DNA from: Pantoea sp. RIT-PI-b
GTDB taxonomy: Bacteria; Pseudomonadota; Gammaproteobacteria; Enterobacterales; Enterobacteriaceae
Assembly: GCF_001187905.1 (NCBI RefSeq)
Contig: NZ_LGIS01000022.1
Location: forward strand, 20,290-84,289
Direction: 5' to 3'
Length of the DNA: 64,000 nucleotides
Part shown: piece after piece, positions 1 to 11,280 of the stretch
Layout: every line of letters begins with the position of its first letter
How positions within the stretch are numbered: the stretch's first letter is position 1
Notes under the pieces: model-generated
Database searches by the model: none
Seen by the model: the letters and a program-made list of their open reading frames with translations, nothing else
Told to the model about the DNA's origin: nothing
Made by a program: the position numbers and the translations under genes

Positions 1-591
1 GACAACATCAAGCTGGTTGCCGAAACCGCCGGTGATGCTAACAATCTGCTGCGTCAATATATTGCGTACGCCAGCGAGCGTGCGGCGCGTCATCTGAATG
101 CCGAGCTGAAAGGTGCCTGGCAGGCACGCAGCGTGCAGCTGCAGTCGCAGGTTAATCGTCAGCAAGAAGTGGCGCAGGCGGTGTTTGCGCGTCAACGCCA
201 GCGTATTGAGCAGGCGCTGAAAGTGGCGAGCGAGCAGGGCATTAAAGAGAACCGCGCGCCGGCAACGGGTGAAGCATTACCAGACAGCGATCGTTTCCTG
301 TTAGGGCAGCAAATGCTGCAGGCACAACTCGATACCCTACAAGCCAGCGGACCTGCTTACGATTTAAGCTATGATCAAAATAGAGCGATGCTGAGTACGC
401 TGCAGACCGGACCGCGACTGGATAAACAATTCCAGACTTATCGCTATCTGCGCACGCCGGAAGAGCCGGTATCGCGCGACAGTCCGCGTCGTCTGTTTAT
501 GATGATCATGTGGGGCGTCATTGGCGCGCTGGTCGGTGCGGGAGTGGCGCTGGTGCGTCGTCCGCGTTTAACGTTACCAACGAGCCACTAA
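1..591 (+). CDS. wzzE: WzzE, ECA polysaccharide chain-length modulator (3' part only)
   Basis: The reading frame is open from base 1 to a TAA stop, so the 5' part of the gene lies before the window and 196 codons are visible. WzzE is an inner-membrane polysaccharide co-polymerase that sets the chain length of enterobacterial common antigen made by WzyE. The visible part is the long helical periplasmic segment (many Gln, Arg and Ala, heptad-like) followed by a C-terminal transmembrane helix (about 20 residues ending in a VRRPR basic stretch). This is the usual end of Wzz-family proteins, where N- and C-terminal helices flank a periplasmic domain. It is followed 10 bases later by wecB, which matches the standard ECA gene order. 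The first transmembrane helix cannot be checked here. Confidence 0.93.
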   Translation, partial: DNIKLVAETAGDANNLLRQYIAYASERAARHLNAELKGAWQARSVQLQSQVNRQQEVAQAVFARQRQRIEQALKVASEQGIKENRAPATGEALPDSDRFLLGQQMLQAQLDTLQASGPAYDLSYDQNRAMLSTLQTGPRLDKQFQTYRYLRTPEEPVSRDSPRRLFMMIMWGVIGALVGAGVALVRRPRLTLPTSH

Positions 592-601
592 GAGAAGTCA
601 T

Positions 602-1726
602 GTGAAAGTTCTGACCGTATTTGGCACGCGTCCTGAAGCGATCAAAATGGCTCCGCTGGTGCAGGCGCTGGCGCAGGATGCTGCGTTCGAGTCGCGCTTG
701 TGCGTCACCGCTCAACATCGTGAAATGCTCGATCAGGTGCTGCGTCTGTTTCAGCTGCAGCCCGATTATGATCTGAATATCATGCGCCCCGAGCAAGGGC
801 TGACGGAGATCACCAGCCGCATTTTGCAGGGCATGAAAACCGTATTAGCTGATTTTCAGCCAGATGTGGTGTTAGTGCACGGTGACACCACCACCACGTT
901 TGCTGCCAGCCTGGCGGCGTTTTATCACCAAATACCTGTTGGTCATGTAGAAGCGGGCCTGCGCACGGGTAATCTGCTGTCGCCGTGGCCAGAAGAGGCC
1001 AATCGTACGCTTACCGGACATCTGGCGAGCTACCACTTCACGCCGACGGAAAATTCGCGGCAGAACCTGTTACGCGAAAATCTGCCCGATGCGCGTATCT
1101 TCGTTACCGGCAACACGGTGATTGATGCGCTGCTGTGGGTACGCGATCGCGTGCTTGATGATGCCGATCTTAACGCTCGCCTTGCGGCGCGCTATCCGTT
1201 CCTCGACCAGGACAAAAAGCTGATTCTGGTCACCGGCCACCGCCGCGAAAGCTTTGGCGACGGATTCGAACGTATTTGCAGCGCGCTGGCGCAGATAGCG
1301 CGCCAACATCCAGAGGTGCAAATCGTTTATCCGGTACATCTCAACCCTAACGTCAGCGAGCCGGTAAACCGCATTCTGAGCGGCATTGATAATATCATCC
1401 TGATTGAACCGCAGGAGTATCTGCCGTTTGTCTGGCTGATGAACCGCTCATGGCTGATTCTCACTGATTCTGGCGGCATACAGGAAGAAGCGCCATCGCT
1501 CGGCAAGCCCGTGCTGGTGATGCGCGATACCACCGAGCGGCCAGAAGCCGTTGCAGCCGGCACGGTGAAGCTGGTGGGCACTGATATCAGTAAGATTGTC
1601 GCGGAAGTCAGCCTGCTATTACAGGATGATGAAGCCTGGCAGGCAATGAGCCGCGCGCACAACCCGTATGGCGATGGTCATGCCTGCGCACGCATCTTGC
1701 AGGCCCTAAAACAACACAGAGTATAA
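602..1726 (+). CDS. wecB: UDP-N-acetylglucosamine 2-epimerase (non-hydrolysing)
   Basis: Converts UDP-GlcNAc to UDP-ManNAc in the cytoplasm, the first step toward the ManNAcA residue of ECA. The protein is 374 aa, close to the family's usual 376. It starts with GTG, preceded by a purine-rich AGAGAAG site. Visible family features are the N-terminal FGTRPEAIK nucleotide-binding turn, the HGDTTTT segment near residue 95, [10 protein letters not shown] near 117, and the C-terminal [17 protein letters not shown] and RDTTERPEA segments that bind UDP-sugar. It sits between wzzE and wecC, two bases before wecC, so it is almost certainly co-transcribed. No key residue appears to be missing. Confidence 0.97.
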   Translation: MKVLTVFGTRPEAIKMAPLVQALAQDAAFESRLCVTAQHREMLDQVLRLFQLQPDYDLNIMRPEQGLTEITSRILQGMKTVLADFQPDVVLVHGDTTTTFAASLAAFYHQIPVGHVEAGLRTGNLLSPWPEEANRTLTGHLASYHFTPTENSRQNLLRENLPDARIFVTGNTVIDALLWVRDRVLDDADLNARLAARYPFLDQDKKLILVTGHRRESFGDGFERICSALAQIARQHPEVQIVYPVHLNPNVSEPVNRILSGIDNIILIEPQEYLPFVWLMNRSWLILTDSGGIQEEAPSLGKPVLVMRDTTERPEAVAAGTVKLVGTDISKIVAEVSLLLQDDEAWQAMSRAHNPYGDGHACARILQALKQHRV

Positions 1727-1728
1727 CC

Positions 1729-2988
1729 ATGCGTTTTGAAACCATTTCCGTTATCGGACTGGGCTATATTGGGCTGCCAACGGCGGCCGTTTTTGCCTCA
1801 CGGGGAAAAAAAGTCGTGGGCGTGGATATTAATAGCCGCGCTGTCGAAACCATTAATCGCGGCGATATCCATATCGTTGAACCTGAGCTGGGTGATGTGG
1901 TGCGCGACGCGGTGCGAGACGGATATCTGCGCGCCACTACGCAGGCAGAAGCCGCCGATGCTTTTCTGATTGCGGTACCCACGCCGTTTATCGGCGACCA
2001 TCAACCGGATCTCAGTTATGTGCAGGCCGCCGCGTTGTCCATTGCGCCGGTATTAAAGGCGGGCGATCTGGTGATTCTCGAATCGACGTCGCCAGTCGGC
2101 GCAACTGAGCAAATGGCTGAGTGGCTGGCGGCGGCGCGTCCGGATCTGCGCTTTCCGCAGCACGGTGATGCATGCGACGTGTTTATCGCTTACTGTCCGG
2201 AGCGCGTATTGCCCGGCAAAGTGATGGTCGAACTGCTGGAAAACGATCGCGTGATTGGTGGTATGACGCCAGCCTGTTCCGCGCGGGCCAGTGAGCTGTA
2301 CCGCATTTTCCTGCGCGGCGAATGCGTGGAAACCCATGCGCGCACCGCCGAGATGTGCAAACTGACAGAAAATAGCTTCCGCGATGTGAATATCGCGTTT
2401 GCCAATGAGCTGTCGCTGATTTGTGCAGAGCAAGGCATCAACGTGTGGGAGCTGATTGCGTTGGCGAATCGCCATCCACGCGTCAATATTCTGCAGCCTG
2501 GGCCGGGCGTGGGCGGTCACTGTATTGCCGTCGATCCCTGGTTTATCGTGGCGCAAAATCCCGAGCAGGCGCGACTGATTCGTACCGCGCGTGAAGTGAA
2601 TGATGCTAAGCCCGGCTGGGTGCTGGATCAGGTAAAACAGGCGCTGGCGGAGTGCCTTACCGCCAGCGGCAAACGCGCCAGCGACGTCACCATTGCCTGC
2701 TTTGGGCTGGCCTTCAAACCGAATATTGATGATCTGCGCGAAAGTCCGGCGATGACGGTGGCTCATCTGATTGCCGAATGGCACAGCGGTCAAACCTGGG
2801 TGGTTGAACCGCACGTAACGGCCATCCCGCAGCGTCTGGCGCACGAAGCCACGTTGGTCGCAACCGAAGAGGCGCTGCAACAGGCGGATATTCTGGTGAT
2901 GCTGGTCGATCACGCGCAGTTCCGCGCGGTTGAGGCTACACAGATTGCGCAGCCGTGGATCGTCGATACTAAAGGTGTCTGGCGATGA
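1729..2988 (+). CDS. wecC: UDP-N-acetyl-D-mannosamine dehydrogenase
   Basis: Oxidises UDP-ManNAc to UDP-ManNAcA with two NAD+, giving the acidic sugar of the ECA repeat. The 419-aa protein has the UDP-glucose/GDP-mannose dehydrogenase layout: an N-terminal Rossmann fold ([11 protein letters not shown], residues 9-19), a central helical dimer domain, and a UDP-binding C-terminal domain with [16 protein letters not shown]. The catalytic cysteine is seen at about residue 264 in [15 protein letters not shown]. It lies 2 bases after wecB, and its last 4 bases overlap the start of rffG (ATGA type), which indicates translational coupling inside the ECA operon. Confidence 0.97.
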   Translation: MRFETISVIGLGYIGLPTAAVFASRGKKVVGVDINSRAVETINRGDIHIVEPELGDVVRDAVRDGYLRATTQAEAADAFLIAVPTPFIGDHQPDLSYVQAAALSIAPVLKAGDLVILESTSPVGATEQMAEWLAAARPDLRFPQHGDACDVFIAYCPERVLPGKVMVELLENDRVIGGMTPACSARASELYRIFLRGECVETHARTAEMCKLTENSFRDVNIAFANELSLICAEQGINVWELIALANRHPRVNILQPGPGVGGHCIAVDPWFIVAQNPEQARLIRTAREVNDAKPGWVLDQVKQALAECLTASGKRASDVTIACFGLAFKPNIDDLRESPAMTVAHLIAEWHSGQTWVVEPHVTAIPQRLAHEATLVATEEALQQADILVMLVDHAQFRAVEATQIAQPWIVDTKGVWR

Positions 2989-4061
2989 AACAGTATTTGG
3001 TTACCGGTGGTGCAGGATTTATCGGTTCGGCGCTGGTACGTTTTCTGATTGAAAACACTGACCATCGCGTTGTGGTGGTCGATAAGCTGAGTTACGCAGG
3101 CAATCTGGCCTCGCTGGCGCCGGTACAGCAGGATGCGCGTTTCGCCTTCGAGCAGGTGGATATTTGCGATCGTGCCGAACTGGATCGCGTGATGAAGCAG
3201 TACCAGCCGGATTGCATCATGCACCTGGCGGCGGAAAGTCATGTCGATCGTTCAATTGACGGCCCAATTGCCTTCGTCGAAACCAATATCGTTGGCACCT
3301 ATCAACTGCTGGAAGCGGCGCGTCATTACTGGAATGGCATGGCGGATGAGCGCAAAAAAGGCTTTATTCTGCATCACATCTCTACCGACGAAGTGTTTGG
3401 CGACCTGCACGGCAGTGACGATTTCTTTACCGAAACGACGCCATATGCGCCAAGTAGCCCTTATTCAGCCACTAAGGCCAGCAGCGATCATCTGGTACGT
3501 GCCTGGCTGCGCACTTATGGTTTGCCGGTGATCATCACCAACTGCTCTAACAATTATGGTCCGTATCATTTCCCGGAGAAGTTGATCCCACTCACCATCA
3601 TCCATGCGCTGGCCGGTAAACCGTTGCCGGTATATGGCAATGGCAGCCAGATTCGCGACTGGTTGTATGTGGAAGACCATGCGCGAGCGCTTTATCGCGT
3701 TGTCAGCAGCGGCAAAGTAGGTGAAACCTACAATATCGGCGGCCATAATGAGCGACGCAATCTTGAGGTGGTAGAAACGCTGTGTGATTTGCTGGATGAA
3801 CTGGCCCCCCAGCAGCGAGCACCACATCTCGCTCGTTATCGTGACTTAATTACTTTTGTCAGCGATCGTCCCGGACACGACTTACGTTACGCCATCGACG
3901 CCAGCAAAATTGCACGTGAGCTTGGCTGGACGCCGCAGGAAACGTTTGAAAGTGGCATTCGCAAAACGGTGCAGTGGTACCTGGCGAATCCACAATGGTG
4001 GCAGGCGATTCTTAATGGCAGCTATCGCGGTGAGCGACTGGGCCTGGCCGCACCGCGCTAA
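2985..4061 (+). CDS. rffG: dTDP-glucose 4,6-dehydratase (ECA copy)
   Basis: A short-chain dehydrogenase/reductase that makes dTDP-4-keto-6-deoxyglucose on the way to dTDP-Fuc4NAc. The 358 aa contain the NAD-binding TGGAGFIGS motif (residues 7-15), the STDEVFGD active-site strand near 133-140 with the Asp and Glu of the dehydratase, and the catalytic YxxxK pair (Tyr160, Lys164). The start overlaps the wecC stop. E. coli has a paralogue, rfbB, in the O-antigen cluster. The position between wecC and rffH makes the ECA copy (rffG, also called rmlB2) the better name. Confidence 0.96.
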   Translation: MKQYLVTGGAGFIGSALVRFLIENTDHRVVVVDKLSYAGNLASLAPVQQDARFAFEQVDICDRAELDRVMKQYQPDCIMHLAAESHVDRSIDGPIAFVETNIVGTYQLLEAARHYWNGMADERKKGFILHHISTDEVFGDLHGSDDFFTETTPYAPSSPYSATKASSDHLVRAWLRTYGLPVIITNCSNNYGPYHFPEKLIPLTIIHALAGKPLPVYGNGSQIRDWLYVEDHARALYRVVSSGKVGETYNIGGHNERRNLEVVETLCDLLDELAPQQRAPHLARYRDLITFVSDRPGHDLRYAIDASKIARELGWTPQETFESGIRKTVQWYLANPQWWQAILNGSYRGERLGLAAPR

Positions 4062-4085
4062 ACTATCCATTCAGAAGGAGCAGCG

Positions 4086-4967
4086 ATGAAAGGCATCATT
4101 TTAGCCGGAGGTTCGGGTACGCGTTTGCATCCGATTACCCGCGCCATCTCGAAGCAGTTGTTGCCGGTGTACGACAAGCCGATGATTTACTACCCGCTGT
4201 CTGTGCTGATGTTGGCCGGAATTCGCGAAATTCTGATCATTACCACGCCGGAAGATCGCGCTCACTTTGAACGCTTGCTGGGCGATGGCAGCGAATTTGG
4301 CATCCAGCTGGCGTATGCCGAACAACCTAGCCCGGACGGGCTGGCGCAGGCATTTATCATTGGTGAATCCTTTATCGGTGACGACCCATGCTGCCTGGTG
4401 CTGGGAGACAATCTTTATTTCGGTCAGGGCTTCAGCCCCAAACTGAAGAAGGTGGCCGCACGCAGCCGCGGCGCTACCGTGTTCGCATATCAGGTGATGG
4501 ATCCCGAGCGTTTTGGCGTGGTGGAGTTTGATGATGACTTCAACGCGCTCTCAATCGAGGAAAAGCCGCAGCAGCCGAAATCGCGCTGGGCGGTAACGGG
4601 CCTCTATTTTTACGATAATCGCGTGGTGGAGTTTGCTAAACAGGTTAAACCTTCCGCGCGGGGTGAGCTGGAAATTACCGCTATCAACCAGATGTACCTC
4701 AATCAGGGTGAGCTATCTGTTGAGCTATTGGGCCGTGGTTTTGCCTGGCTGGATACCGGAACACATGACAGCCTGATTGAGGCGAGCATGTTTGTGCAGA
4801 CGGTTGAAAAACGCCAGGGGTTTAAAATTGCCTGCCTGGAAGAGATTGCATGGCGCAACGGCTGGCTAAGCGACGCACAGTTGCTGGCAGCAGCACAGGC
4901 GCTCACCAAAACCGGCTACGGCCAGTACCTGCTGGATGTTCATCATGCCCGTCCGCGTCAATATTAA
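4086..4967 (+). CDS. rffH: Glucose-1-phosphate thymidylyltransferase (ECA copy)
   Basis: Forms dTDP-glucose from dTTP and glucose-1-phosphate, feeding RffG. The protein is 293 aa, the usual RmlA length. The N-terminal nucleotidyltransferase signature [11 protein letters not shown] is at residues 8-18, followed by [12 protein letters not shown]. The VLGDNLYFG segment carries the metal-binding Asp near residue 110, and EKPQQPKS is near 161. An AGAAGGAG ribosome-binding site precedes the ATG. Its 3' end overlaps the start of wecD by 23 bases. A paralogue (rfbA/rmlA) is expected elsewhere in the genome if an O-antigen rhamnose pathway exists. The context assigns this copy to ECA. Confidence 0.96.
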   Translation: MKGIILAGGSGTRLHPITRAISKQLLPVYDKPMIYYPLSVLMLAGIREILIITTPEDRAHFERLLGDGSEFGIQLAYAEQPSPDGLAQAFIIGESFIGDDPCCLVLGDNLYFGQGFSPKLKKVAARSRGATVFAYQVMDPERFGVVEFDDDFNALSIEEKPQQPKSRWAVTGLYFYDNRVVEFAKQVKPSARGELEITAINQMYLNQGELSVELLGRGFAWLDTGTHDSLIEASMFVQTVEKRQGFKIACLEEIAWRNGWLSDAQLLAAAQALTKTGYGQYLLDVHHARPRQY

Positions 4968-5643
4968 TCCCCTTACGTGGGAAAATGACTTCTTCGGCCA
5001 GAACAGCGCTCGTTTAACGCTGGATGGCGATCTGCCGCTGGCGGAAGCGCTTGAACAGCCTTATGCGCTGTGGCAAACCAAAGTGCCTGCTGAGCGTGTT
5101 GAGGTGATCGATGCGTTGAGCCAACACGGCTTTCAGTTGGTTGAAGGTGAAGCCGACCTCGCCATCGGTATCAAACTTACCGAGCGGCAAACCGGGGTGC
5201 GCATCGCGCGGGAAGCGCAAATCCCAGCATTGCGAGCCGCCGCAGCGCAGGCGTTTAGCCAAAGCCGCTTTCGCGCGCCGTGGTTTAATGCGGCTGACAG
5301 CGGGCGTTTCTATGCGCAGTGGATTGAGAACGCCGTGCGCGGCACCTTCGATAACCAATGCCTGGTAGCCTGCGATGAGCAGGGCGCGCTGCAGGGTTTC
5401 GTTTCAATGCGCGAAGTCGACGGCGATATGCGTATTGGTCTGCTAGCGGTATTGCCCGACGCGCAAGGTTGTGGCGTGGGCCAGCGTTTACTGCTCGCTG
5501 CCGCTGACTGGGGCCGCGTGCGCCAGCTTGCGCATCTGCGCGTAGCCACCCAGCTCAGCAATCTCGCGGCGATGCGCCTCTATTTACGCAGCGGTGCGCG
5601 GCTGGAAAGCACCGCTTACTGGTTCTACAGGAAAGCCACATGA
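4945..5643 (+). CDS. wecD: dTDP-4-amino-4,6-dideoxygalactose N-acetyltransferase
   Basis: A GNAT-family enzyme that acetylates dTDP-Fuc4N with acetyl-CoA to give dTDP-Fuc4NAc. I start it at the ATG reading [17 protein letters not shown] because E. coli WecD begins the same way. An in-frame ATG nine bases upstream is possible. The result is 232 aa. The conserved [19 protein letters not shown] and [15 protein letters not shown] blocks are present, and the C-terminal GNAT core shows [18 protein letters not shown], the Q/RxxGxG/A acetyl-CoA loop. The gene begins inside the end of rffH (23-base overlap), and its stop overlaps the wecE start, so translation is likely coupled. Confidence 0.93.
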   Translation: MPVRVNINPLTWENDFFGQNSARLTLDGDLPLAEALEQPYALWQTKVPAERVEVIDALSQHGFQLVEGEADLAIGIKLTERQTGVRIAREAQIPALRAAAAQAFSQSRFRAPWFNAADSGRFYAQWIENAVRGTFDNQCLVACDEQGALQGFVSMREVDGDMRIGLLAVLPDAQGCGVGQRLLLAAADWGRVRQLAHLRVATQLSNLAAMRLYLRSGARLESTAYWFYRKAT

Positions 5644-6770
5644 TCCCCTTTAATGCACCGCCGATTGTCGGCAGCGAAGTTGAATACATGCAGTCGGCGA
5701 TGGCCAGCGGCAAACTGTGCGGTGACGGCGGCTTTACTCGTCGCTGTCAGCAGTGGATGGAGCAACATTTTGGCAGCAAAAAAGTGTTGCTGACGCCGTC
5801 GTGCACCGCGTCGCTGGAGATGGCCGCGCTGCTGATCGATTTGCAGCCCGGCGATGAAGTGATCATGCCGAGCTACACCTTCGTCTCCACCGCCAATGCC
5901 TTTGTGCTGCGCGGCGCGACCATTGTGTTTGTCGATGTGCGTCCCGATACGATGAATATCGACGAAACCTTGATTGAAGCAGCGATCACGCCGAAAACCC
6001 GCGCTATCGTGCCGGTACATTACGCGGGCGTGGCCTGCGAAATGGACAGCATCATGGCGCTGGCAGCGAAGCATAAACTCTATGTGATCGAAGATGCCGC
6101 GCAGGGTGTGATGTCGCAGTACAAAGGACGCGCGCTCGGCACCATCGGTCATATTGGCTGCTTCAGCTTCCACGAAACCAAAAACTACACCGCGGGCGGT
6201 GAAGGCGGGGCAACGCTGATCAATGAGGCGCAGCTGGTAGAGCGTGCTGAGATCATTCGCGAAAAGGGCACCAACCGCAGCCAGTTTTTCCGTGGTCAGG
6301 TGGATAAATATACCTGGCGCGATATCGGCTCCAGCTATTTGATGGCGGATCTGCAAGCGGCCTATTTGTGGGCGCAGCTGGAAGCGGCGGAGCAAATCAA
6401 TCAGCAGCGCTTGCGGCTATGGCAGCGCTATTATGATGCGCTGCAACCGCTGGCAGCAGCCGGTCGTATTGAACTGCCGGTGGTGCCGGAGCATTGCCAA
6501 CACAATGCGCACATGTTCTACATCAAACTGCGCGACAGCAACGATCGTCAGGCGCTGATCAACTGGATGAAAGAAGCGGAAATCCTCACGGTGTTTCACT
6601 ACATCCCGCTGCACTCATCGCCGGCGGGTGAACGCTTTGGCCGCTTCCACGGTGAGGATGTGTTTACCACCGCTGAAAGTGAGCGCCTGCTGCGTCTGCC
6701 CTTGTTCTATAACCTCTCAGATAATAACCAGCGCACGGTGATCAGTTCGCTGTTGAGTTTCTTTGCCTGA
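5640..6770 (+). CDS. wecE: dTDP-4-amino-4,6-dideoxygalactose transaminase
   Basis: A PLP-dependent sugar aminotransferase of the DegT/DnrJ/EryC1 family. It uses glutamate to aminate dTDP-4-keto-6-deoxyglucose at C4. The protein is 376 aa. The PLP Schiff-base lysine is seen at Lys181 in SFHETKNYTAGGEGG, and the conserved EDAAQ (Asp152) contacts the pyridine nitrogen. The N-terminal PFNAPPIVGSE and GDGGFTRRC segments are typical. The start codon overlaps the wecD stop (ATGA), and the stop overlaps the first base of the wzxE start. The enzymatic order (WecE before WecD) is the reverse of the gene order, as in other Enterobacterales. Confidence 0.97.
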   Translation: MIPFNAPPIVGSEVEYMQSAMASGKLCGDGGFTRRCQQWMEQHFGSKKVLLTPSCTASLEMAALLIDLQPGDEVIMPSYTFVSTANAFVLRGATIVFVDVRPDTMNIDETLIEAAITPKTRAIVPVHYAGVACEMDSIMALAAKHKLYVIEDAAQGVMSQYKGRALGTIGHIGCFSFHETKNYTAGGEGGATLINEAQLVERAEIIREKGTNRSQFFRGQVDKYTWRDIGSSYLMADLQAAYLWAQLEAAEQINQQRLRLWQRYYDALQPLAAAGRIELPVVPEHCQHNAHMFYIKLRDSNDRQALINWMKEAEILTVFHYIPLHSSPAGERFGRFHGEDVFTTAESERLLRLPLFYNLSDNNQRTVISSLLSFFA

Positions 6771-8023
6771 TGTCGTTAGCCAAAGCCTCAGTCTGGACCG
6801 CCTCCTCCACGCTGATAAAAATCGTTGCCGGCTTGTTGGTGGTGAAGCTGCTAGCGGTCAGTTTTGGACCGGAAGGTATCGGGCAGGCGGGTAATTTCCG
6901 CCAGTTAATCACCGTACTCGGCGTGCTGGCAGGCGCGGGTATCTTCAACGGCGTCACCACTCTGGTGGCGCAGCATCAGCAACAGCCGCAACAATTACGT
7001 GCGGTCACCGGCACGGCGTCGGCGATGGTGCTGGGCTTTTCTACGCTGTTGGCGCTGGTTTTTTTACTGGCGGCACGGCCCATTAGCGCGGCGCTATTTG
7101 GTCATGCTGAATACGAAAATGTGGTGCGCATTGTCGCCTTTCTCCAGCTCGGCATTGCCTGGGCTAACCTGACCCTGGCGCTGCTAAAAGGTTTTCGCGA
7201 TGCGCGCGGTAATGCGCTGGCGCTTATCGCTGGAAGCCTGATTGGCGTGCTTGGTTATGTATTGTGCTGGTGGCTGGGCGGTTACGCTGGTGCGCTGGTC
7301 GGTTTGGCGCTGGTACCGGCGCTGGTCGTCTTTCCTGCCCTGATCATGCTGCGACGCCATCGCGATGTATTACCGCTGAGCTGGCTTAAGCCCACATGGC
7401 AGCCCGAGCTGGCGCGTAATTTGGCGAAGTTTACGCTGATGGCGCTGATTACCTCAGTCACCTTGCCGGTAGCGTGGGTGATGATGCGAAATTTGCTGGC
7501 AGAACAGCAAGGTTGGGCGCAGGTCGGTTTATGGCAGGGCGTTACCAGCATCTCCGATGCCTATTTGCAGTTTATCACCGCCACCTTTAGCGTCTGGTTG
7601 CTGCCTACGCTGGCGCGTCTGGAAACTAAGCCGCAGATAGCGCGTGAAATTGGCCGTGCGCTGCGCTTTGTTTTGCCAGCCGTCGCCGCTGCCAGTTTCT
7701 GCGTGTGGCTGCTACGCGATGTGGCTATCTGGCTGCTGTTTTCGCCGCAGTTCAGCGCCATGCGTGACCTTTTTGTCTGGCAGTTGTGTGGTGACGTCTT
7801 TAAAATCGGCGCCTATGTTTTCGGATATCTGGTGATCGCCAAAGCGTCGCTGCGCTTTTATATTCTGACTGAAATTAGCCAGTTTGCGCTGCTAACCGGC
7901 TTCTCCCATTGGCTGATCCCGCTGCACGGTACCGCTGGAGCCGCGCAGGCTTATATGGCCACCTACATACTCTATTTCGCCCTTTGCTGTGGCACCTTCT
8001 TGATTTATTGCCGGAAAAAATGA
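6770..8023 (+). CDS. wzxE: WzxE, ECA lipid III flippase
   Basis: An inner-membrane polysaccharide transporter that moves undecaprenyl-PP-linked ECA trisaccharide from the cytoplasmic to the periplasmic face. The 417-aa protein is strongly hydrophobic, with about 12 predicted membrane segments, as expected for the MOP/PST flippase family. The N-terminus SLAKASVWTASSTLIKI is typical of WzxE. The start overlaps wecE by one base and the stop overlaps the wecF start. It has the same position as in E. coli, between the sugar-nucleotide enzymes and the last glycosyltransferase. Confidence 0.95.
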   Translation: MSLAKASVWTASSTLIKIVAGLLVVKLLAVSFGPEGIGQAGNFRQLITVLGVLAGAGIFNGVTTLVAQHQQQPQQLRAVTGTASAMVLGFSTLLALVFLLAARPISAALFGHAEYENVVRIVAFLQLGIAWANLTLALLKGFRDARGNALALIAGSLIGVLGYVLCWWLGGYAGALVGLALVPALVVFPALIMLRRHRDVLPLSWLKPTWQPELARNLAKFTLMALITSVTLPVAWVMMRNLLAEQQGWAQVGLWQGVTSISDAYLQFITATFSVWLLPTLARLETKPQIAREIGRALRFVLPAVAAASFCVWLLRDVAIWLLFSPQFSAMRDLFVWQLCGDVFKIGAYVFGYLVIAKASLRFYILTEISQFALLTGFSHWLIPLHGTAGAAQAYMATYILYFALCCGTFLIYCRKK

Positions 8024-9084
8024 CTTTATTTCACGTGTTGGGATCGGATATCCCGCATCACAATCATACGGTGCTGCGTTTCTTTAATGACGTGATGAGC
8101 GCCGAGATGCCTGGCGATACGCCGCGTCAATTTATGGTGGTTGCCAGCGCGCCAGAAACGCTGCATGCCTATTCGTCACTGCAGATTGAAACCTTCACCA
8201 GTAAGCGTGCATTGGCGCAGGCGGTGGTGGCGCGCGCAGCCGATCGTTCGCAGCGCTTCTTCTTTCATGGCCAGTTCAATCCGGGCATTTGGTTGGCGTT
8301 ACTGAGCGGCAAACTGCGCCGTCAGCAGGCGTTCTGGCATGTGTGGGGCGCGGATCTCTATGAAGAAGGACGCGGGCTCAAGTATCAGCTGTTTTATCTG
8401 CTGCGCCGCCTGGCACAGGGGCGCCTGGCGCAAGTATTTGCTACGCGAGGTGATTTGCACCATTACCAACAACGTCATCCGCGCGTTCCGGCTTCAGTGC
8501 TCTATTTCCCGACGCGCATGCCAGATATGGCAATCCCCGCGTCGCTGGAAACCTGTGATTTCACCATCCTGCTTGGTAACTCTGGCGATCGCAGTAATCA
8601 CCACATTGCCGGTCTGGAGGCGATTCGTGCGCAGTTTGGCGAACGGGTAAAAATTGTGGTGCCGCTCGGCTATCCGGAAAACAATCATGGCTACATTGAT
8701 GAAATTGCTGCGGCCGCACAGCGCTTGTTTCCGGCGGGGCAGGTCACTTTGCTGCGCGACAAGATCGACTTTGATGCCTATCTGAGATTGCTTAGCCGCT
8801 GCCAGCTCGGCTATTTTATGTTCGAACGTCAGCAAGGCATTGGCACACTTTGTCTGCTGATTCAGGCTGATATTCCCTTCGTGCTGAACCGCAAAAATCC
8901 GTTCTGGCGCGATCTCAGTGAACAAGGCTTGCCGGTATTGTTTAGTGAAGATGCGCTGGATGCGGCCAGTATCGCTGAAGCACAGCGGCAACTGAAGCAG
9001 TGTGATAAATCATCGATTGCCTTCTTTGCCCCGGGTTATCTGGCAGGCTGGCGCGATGCGTTAACCCTGAGTGAAAGGAAATGA
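8020..9084 (+). CDS. wecF: TDP-Fuc4NAc:lipid II Fuc4NAc transferase
   Basis: Adds the third sugar, Fuc4NAc, to ManNAcA-GlcNAc-PP-undecaprenol, giving lipid III. I place the start at the ATG reading [17 protein letters not shown], which overlaps the wzxE stop (ATGA) and matches E. coli WecF. The frame remains open upstream, but that part is inside wzxE. The protein is 354 aa, against about 359 in E. coli. It shows the family blocks [30 protein letters not shown] and [16 protein letters not shown]. It is a peripheral membrane glycosyltransferase (GT56 family). The last 4 bases overlap the start of wzyE. Confidence 0.95.
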   Translation: MTLFHVLGSDIPHHNHTVLRFFNDVMSAEMPGDTPRQFMVVASAPETLHAYSSLQIETFTSKRALAQAVVARAADRSQRFFFHGQFNPGIWLALLSGKLRRQQAFWHVWGADLYEEGRGLKYQLFYLLRRLAQGRLAQVFATRGDLHHYQQRHPRVPASVLYFPTRMPDMAIPASLETCDFTILLGNSGDRSNHHIAGLEAIRAQFGERVKIVVPLGYPENNHGYIDEIAAAAQRLFPAGQVTLLRDKIDFDAYLRLLSRCQLGYFMFERQQGIGTLCLLIQADIPFVLNRKNPFWRDLSEQGLPVLFSEDALDAASIAEAQRQLKQCDKSSIAFFAPGYLAGWRDALTLSERK

Positions 9085-10430
9085 ACATGAGCCTGATGCA
9101 GTTTAGTGGTCTGCTGGTGGTTTATCTGTTTTCGCTGGGTTTCATTCTGACTTTAACCTGGCGAGAATTTAAACGGGTGCGCTTCAATTTCCACCTGTTC
9201 TTTACCATTCTCTTTTTACTGACCTTCTATTTTGGCTTCCCGCTGACCAGCGTGCTGGTGTTCCGCTTTAACGTCGCGGTGGTGCCAGCGGAATATCTGC
9301 TGCAGGCGCTGCTGGCCGCCACCAGTTTTTATGCCATCTATTACGTCAGCTACAAGGTACGGCTGCGGCCGGCTAATGCACCAGCGCGCAAACCCTGGCT
9401 GGAAATGAACCGGGTCGAAACCCATCTAACCTGCCTGCTGCTGGCGCTGGTGGCCATTGGCACCGTAACCGTGTTCTTTATGCACAACGGCTTGCTGTTG
9501 TTTAGGCTGTCGGCGTACAACCAGATTTTCTCCAGTGAAGTGTCCGGCGTGGCGCTCAAGCGCTTCTTCTACTTCTTTATTCCGGCGATGTTGATTCGTT
9601 ACTTCCTCAAGCCAACGCAGCGCCAGTGGCTGTGGTTTTTGCTGGTATCGGTCGCATTTGGATTACTGACCTACGCGCTGGTGGGCGGCACGCGCGCCAA
9701 TATTATTATCGCTTTTGCGCTGTTCCTGTTTATCGGTATTACGCGTGGCTGGATCACCTTGTGGATGCTGGTCGGCGCTGGCGTGATGGCGATTGGCGGC
9801 ATGTTTTGGCTGGCGTTGCGTCGCTACAACCTTGATGTAGTGGGTGATGAGGCGTTTTACACCTTCCTTTATCTGACGCGCGATACCTTCTCGCCATGGG
9901 AAAATCTGGCACTGTTACTGCAAAACTACGACAAAATCGATTTTCAAGGATTGGCGCCGATTTGGCGTGATTTCTACGTGTTCATCCCCAGCTGGATGTG
10001 GCCAGGGCGTCCATCAATGATTCTGAACAGCGCCAATTACTTTACCTGGGAAGTGTTAAACAACCATTCTGGCTTAGCTATTTCACCTACGCTGCTCGGT
10101 TCGCTGCTGGTGATGGGGGGCGTGTGGTTTATCCCGATCGGCGCGGTTGCCGTGGGCCTGCTCATGAAGGGCTTTGATAACCTTTATCTGTATGGTCGCG
10201 ATACCAGTAACCGATATAGCGGGGCGATTTTGCAGAGTTTTTGCTTCGGCGCGGTATTTAACATGATCGTGCTGGCACGTGAAGGGCTGGATGCTTTTGG
10301 CTCGCGCGTGGTGTTCTTTTGTCTGATTTTTGCTGCCTGCATGTGGGTGGCTAAATTGTTGTACTGGCTGTTGGCGCGCGCGGGGCTAATTCGTCCGCGC
10401 AGTGAGCCGGTTTTACACAGCCCATCTTAA
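9081..10430 (+). CDS. wzyE: WzyE, ECA polymerase
   Basis: An integral membrane polymerase that joins ECA trisaccharide units in the periplasm, with chain length set by WzzE. The 449-aa protein has about eleven hydrophobic segments, and the [16 protein letters not shown] and [17 protein letters not shown] stretches are strongly conserved with E. coli. The ATG at the start overlaps the wecF stop. A second in-frame ATG six bases later (MSLMQFSG) aligns with the E. coli N-terminus and could be the real start. The 3' end runs to the spacer before wecG. Confidence 0.95.
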   Translation: MNMSLMQFSGLLVVYLFSLGFILTLTWREFKRVRFNFHLFFTILFLLTFYFGFPLTSVLVFRFNVAVVPAEYLLQALLAATSFYAIYYVSYKVRLRPANAPARKPWLEMNRVETHLTCLLLALVAIGTVTVFFMHNGLLLFRLSAYNQIFSSEVSGVALKRFFYFFIPAMLIRYFLKPTQRQWLWFLLVSVAFGLLTYALVGGTRANIIIAFALFLFIGITRGWITLWMLVGAGVMAIGGMFWLALRRYNLDVVGDEAFYTFLYLTRDTFSPWENLALLLQNYDKIDFQGLAPIWRDFYVFIPSWMWPGRPSMILNSANYFTWEVLNNHSGLAISPTLLGSLLVMGGVWFIPIGAVAVGLLMKGFDNLYLYGRDTSNRYSGAILQSFCFGAVFNMIVLAREGLDAFGSRVVFFCLIFAACMWVAKLLYWLLARAGLIRPRSEPVLHSPS

Positions 10431-10458
10431 CTTCTGGGCACAACGGGAAATTCATACC

Positions 10459-11193
10459 ATGGAAACCGATAAGCCGCGCTATAGCCTGCGCGGAGTCGAT
10501 CTTCACGCCTTCAACGATATGGCGAGCTTTCTGCGCTTTCTTTTGCCCGATGGTAAGCCGCGCAGCGGCACATTGGTGGCGATAAATGCAGAGAAAATGC
10601 TGACGCTGGAAGAGGATGCGCAGTTACGCTCGTTGATTGCTGAGGCGGAATTCAAATATCCGGACGGCATCAGCATCGTCCGCTCGCTGCGCAAAAAATA
10701 TCCCCAACTGCAGGTCAATCGCATCGCGGGCGCGGATCTTTGGGAAGCGTTGATGGAGCATGCTGGGCGCAGCGGCATTCCAGTCTTTCTGATTGGTGGA
10801 CGTCAGGCAGTGTTGCAGGAAACCTGCGACAAGCTGCGTCGGCAGTGGAATGTGAATATCGTTGGCAGTCAGGATGGTTACTTTGCCCCTGAAGATCGCG
10901 AGGCGCTGTTTGCCCGTATTGCGGCAAGCGGCGCGCAGATTGTTACGGTAGCGCAGGGTTCGCCGCGTCAGGAGTTGCTGATGCGTGATTGCCGCGCACA
11001 TTGGCCGCATGCGCTCTATATGGGCGTGGGCGGCACTTATGATGTTTTCACCGGACATGTTCAGCGCGCGCCAATTTGGTGGCAAAAATCCGGGTTAGAA
11101 TGGCTTTATCGTCTCATTCGTCAACCTTCACGCTGGCGTCGCCAATTAAAGCTGCTGAAATATTTACGCTACCATTGGCGCGGCGATCTCTGA
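10459..11193 (+). CDS. wecG: UDP-ManNAcA:lipid I transferase
   Basis: Transfers ManNAcA from UDP-ManNAcA to GlcNAc-PP-undecaprenol (lipid I), giving lipid II of ECA. The protein belongs to the WecG/TagA/CpsF family (GT26). I choose the ATG reading [12 protein letters not shown] because it gives 244 aa, close to the 246 of E. coli. The frame is open a little further upstream into wzyE. Family motifs seen are [38 protein letters not shown], and [17 protein letters not shown] near the C-terminus. In E. coli the next gene is yifK. Here the tRNA operon follows directly. Confidence 0.95.
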   Translation: METDKPRYSLRGVDLHAFNDMASFLRFLLPDGKPRSGTLVAINAEKMLTLEEDAQLRSLIAEAEFKYPDGISIVRSLRKKYPQLQVNRIAGADLWEALMEHAGRSGIPVFLIGGRQAVLQETCDKLRRQWNVNIVGSQDGYFAPEDREALFARIAASGAQIVTVAQGSPRQELLMRDCRAHWPHALYMGVGGTYDVFTGHVQRAPIWWQKSGLEWLYRLIRQPSRWRRQLKLLKYLRYHWRGDL

Positions 11194-11280
11194 AATTGCT
11201 GATTTTTCCAGCAGAATTGACAGGGTAAGCGCCTCAAACTGCAGTAATTATCGATGGAATGCACAAAGCGTAATCAAACG

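Noticed and set aside
2053..2913. 286-codon minus-strand frame inside wecC
   Set aside because: Antisense shadow of a well-conserved dehydrogenase. The composition (His, Gln and Arg rich) is typical of a complementary frame in GC-rich genes.
5625..6395. 256-codon minus-strand frame across wecE
   Set aside because: Shadow frame of the transaminase, without ribosome-binding site or recognisable domain.
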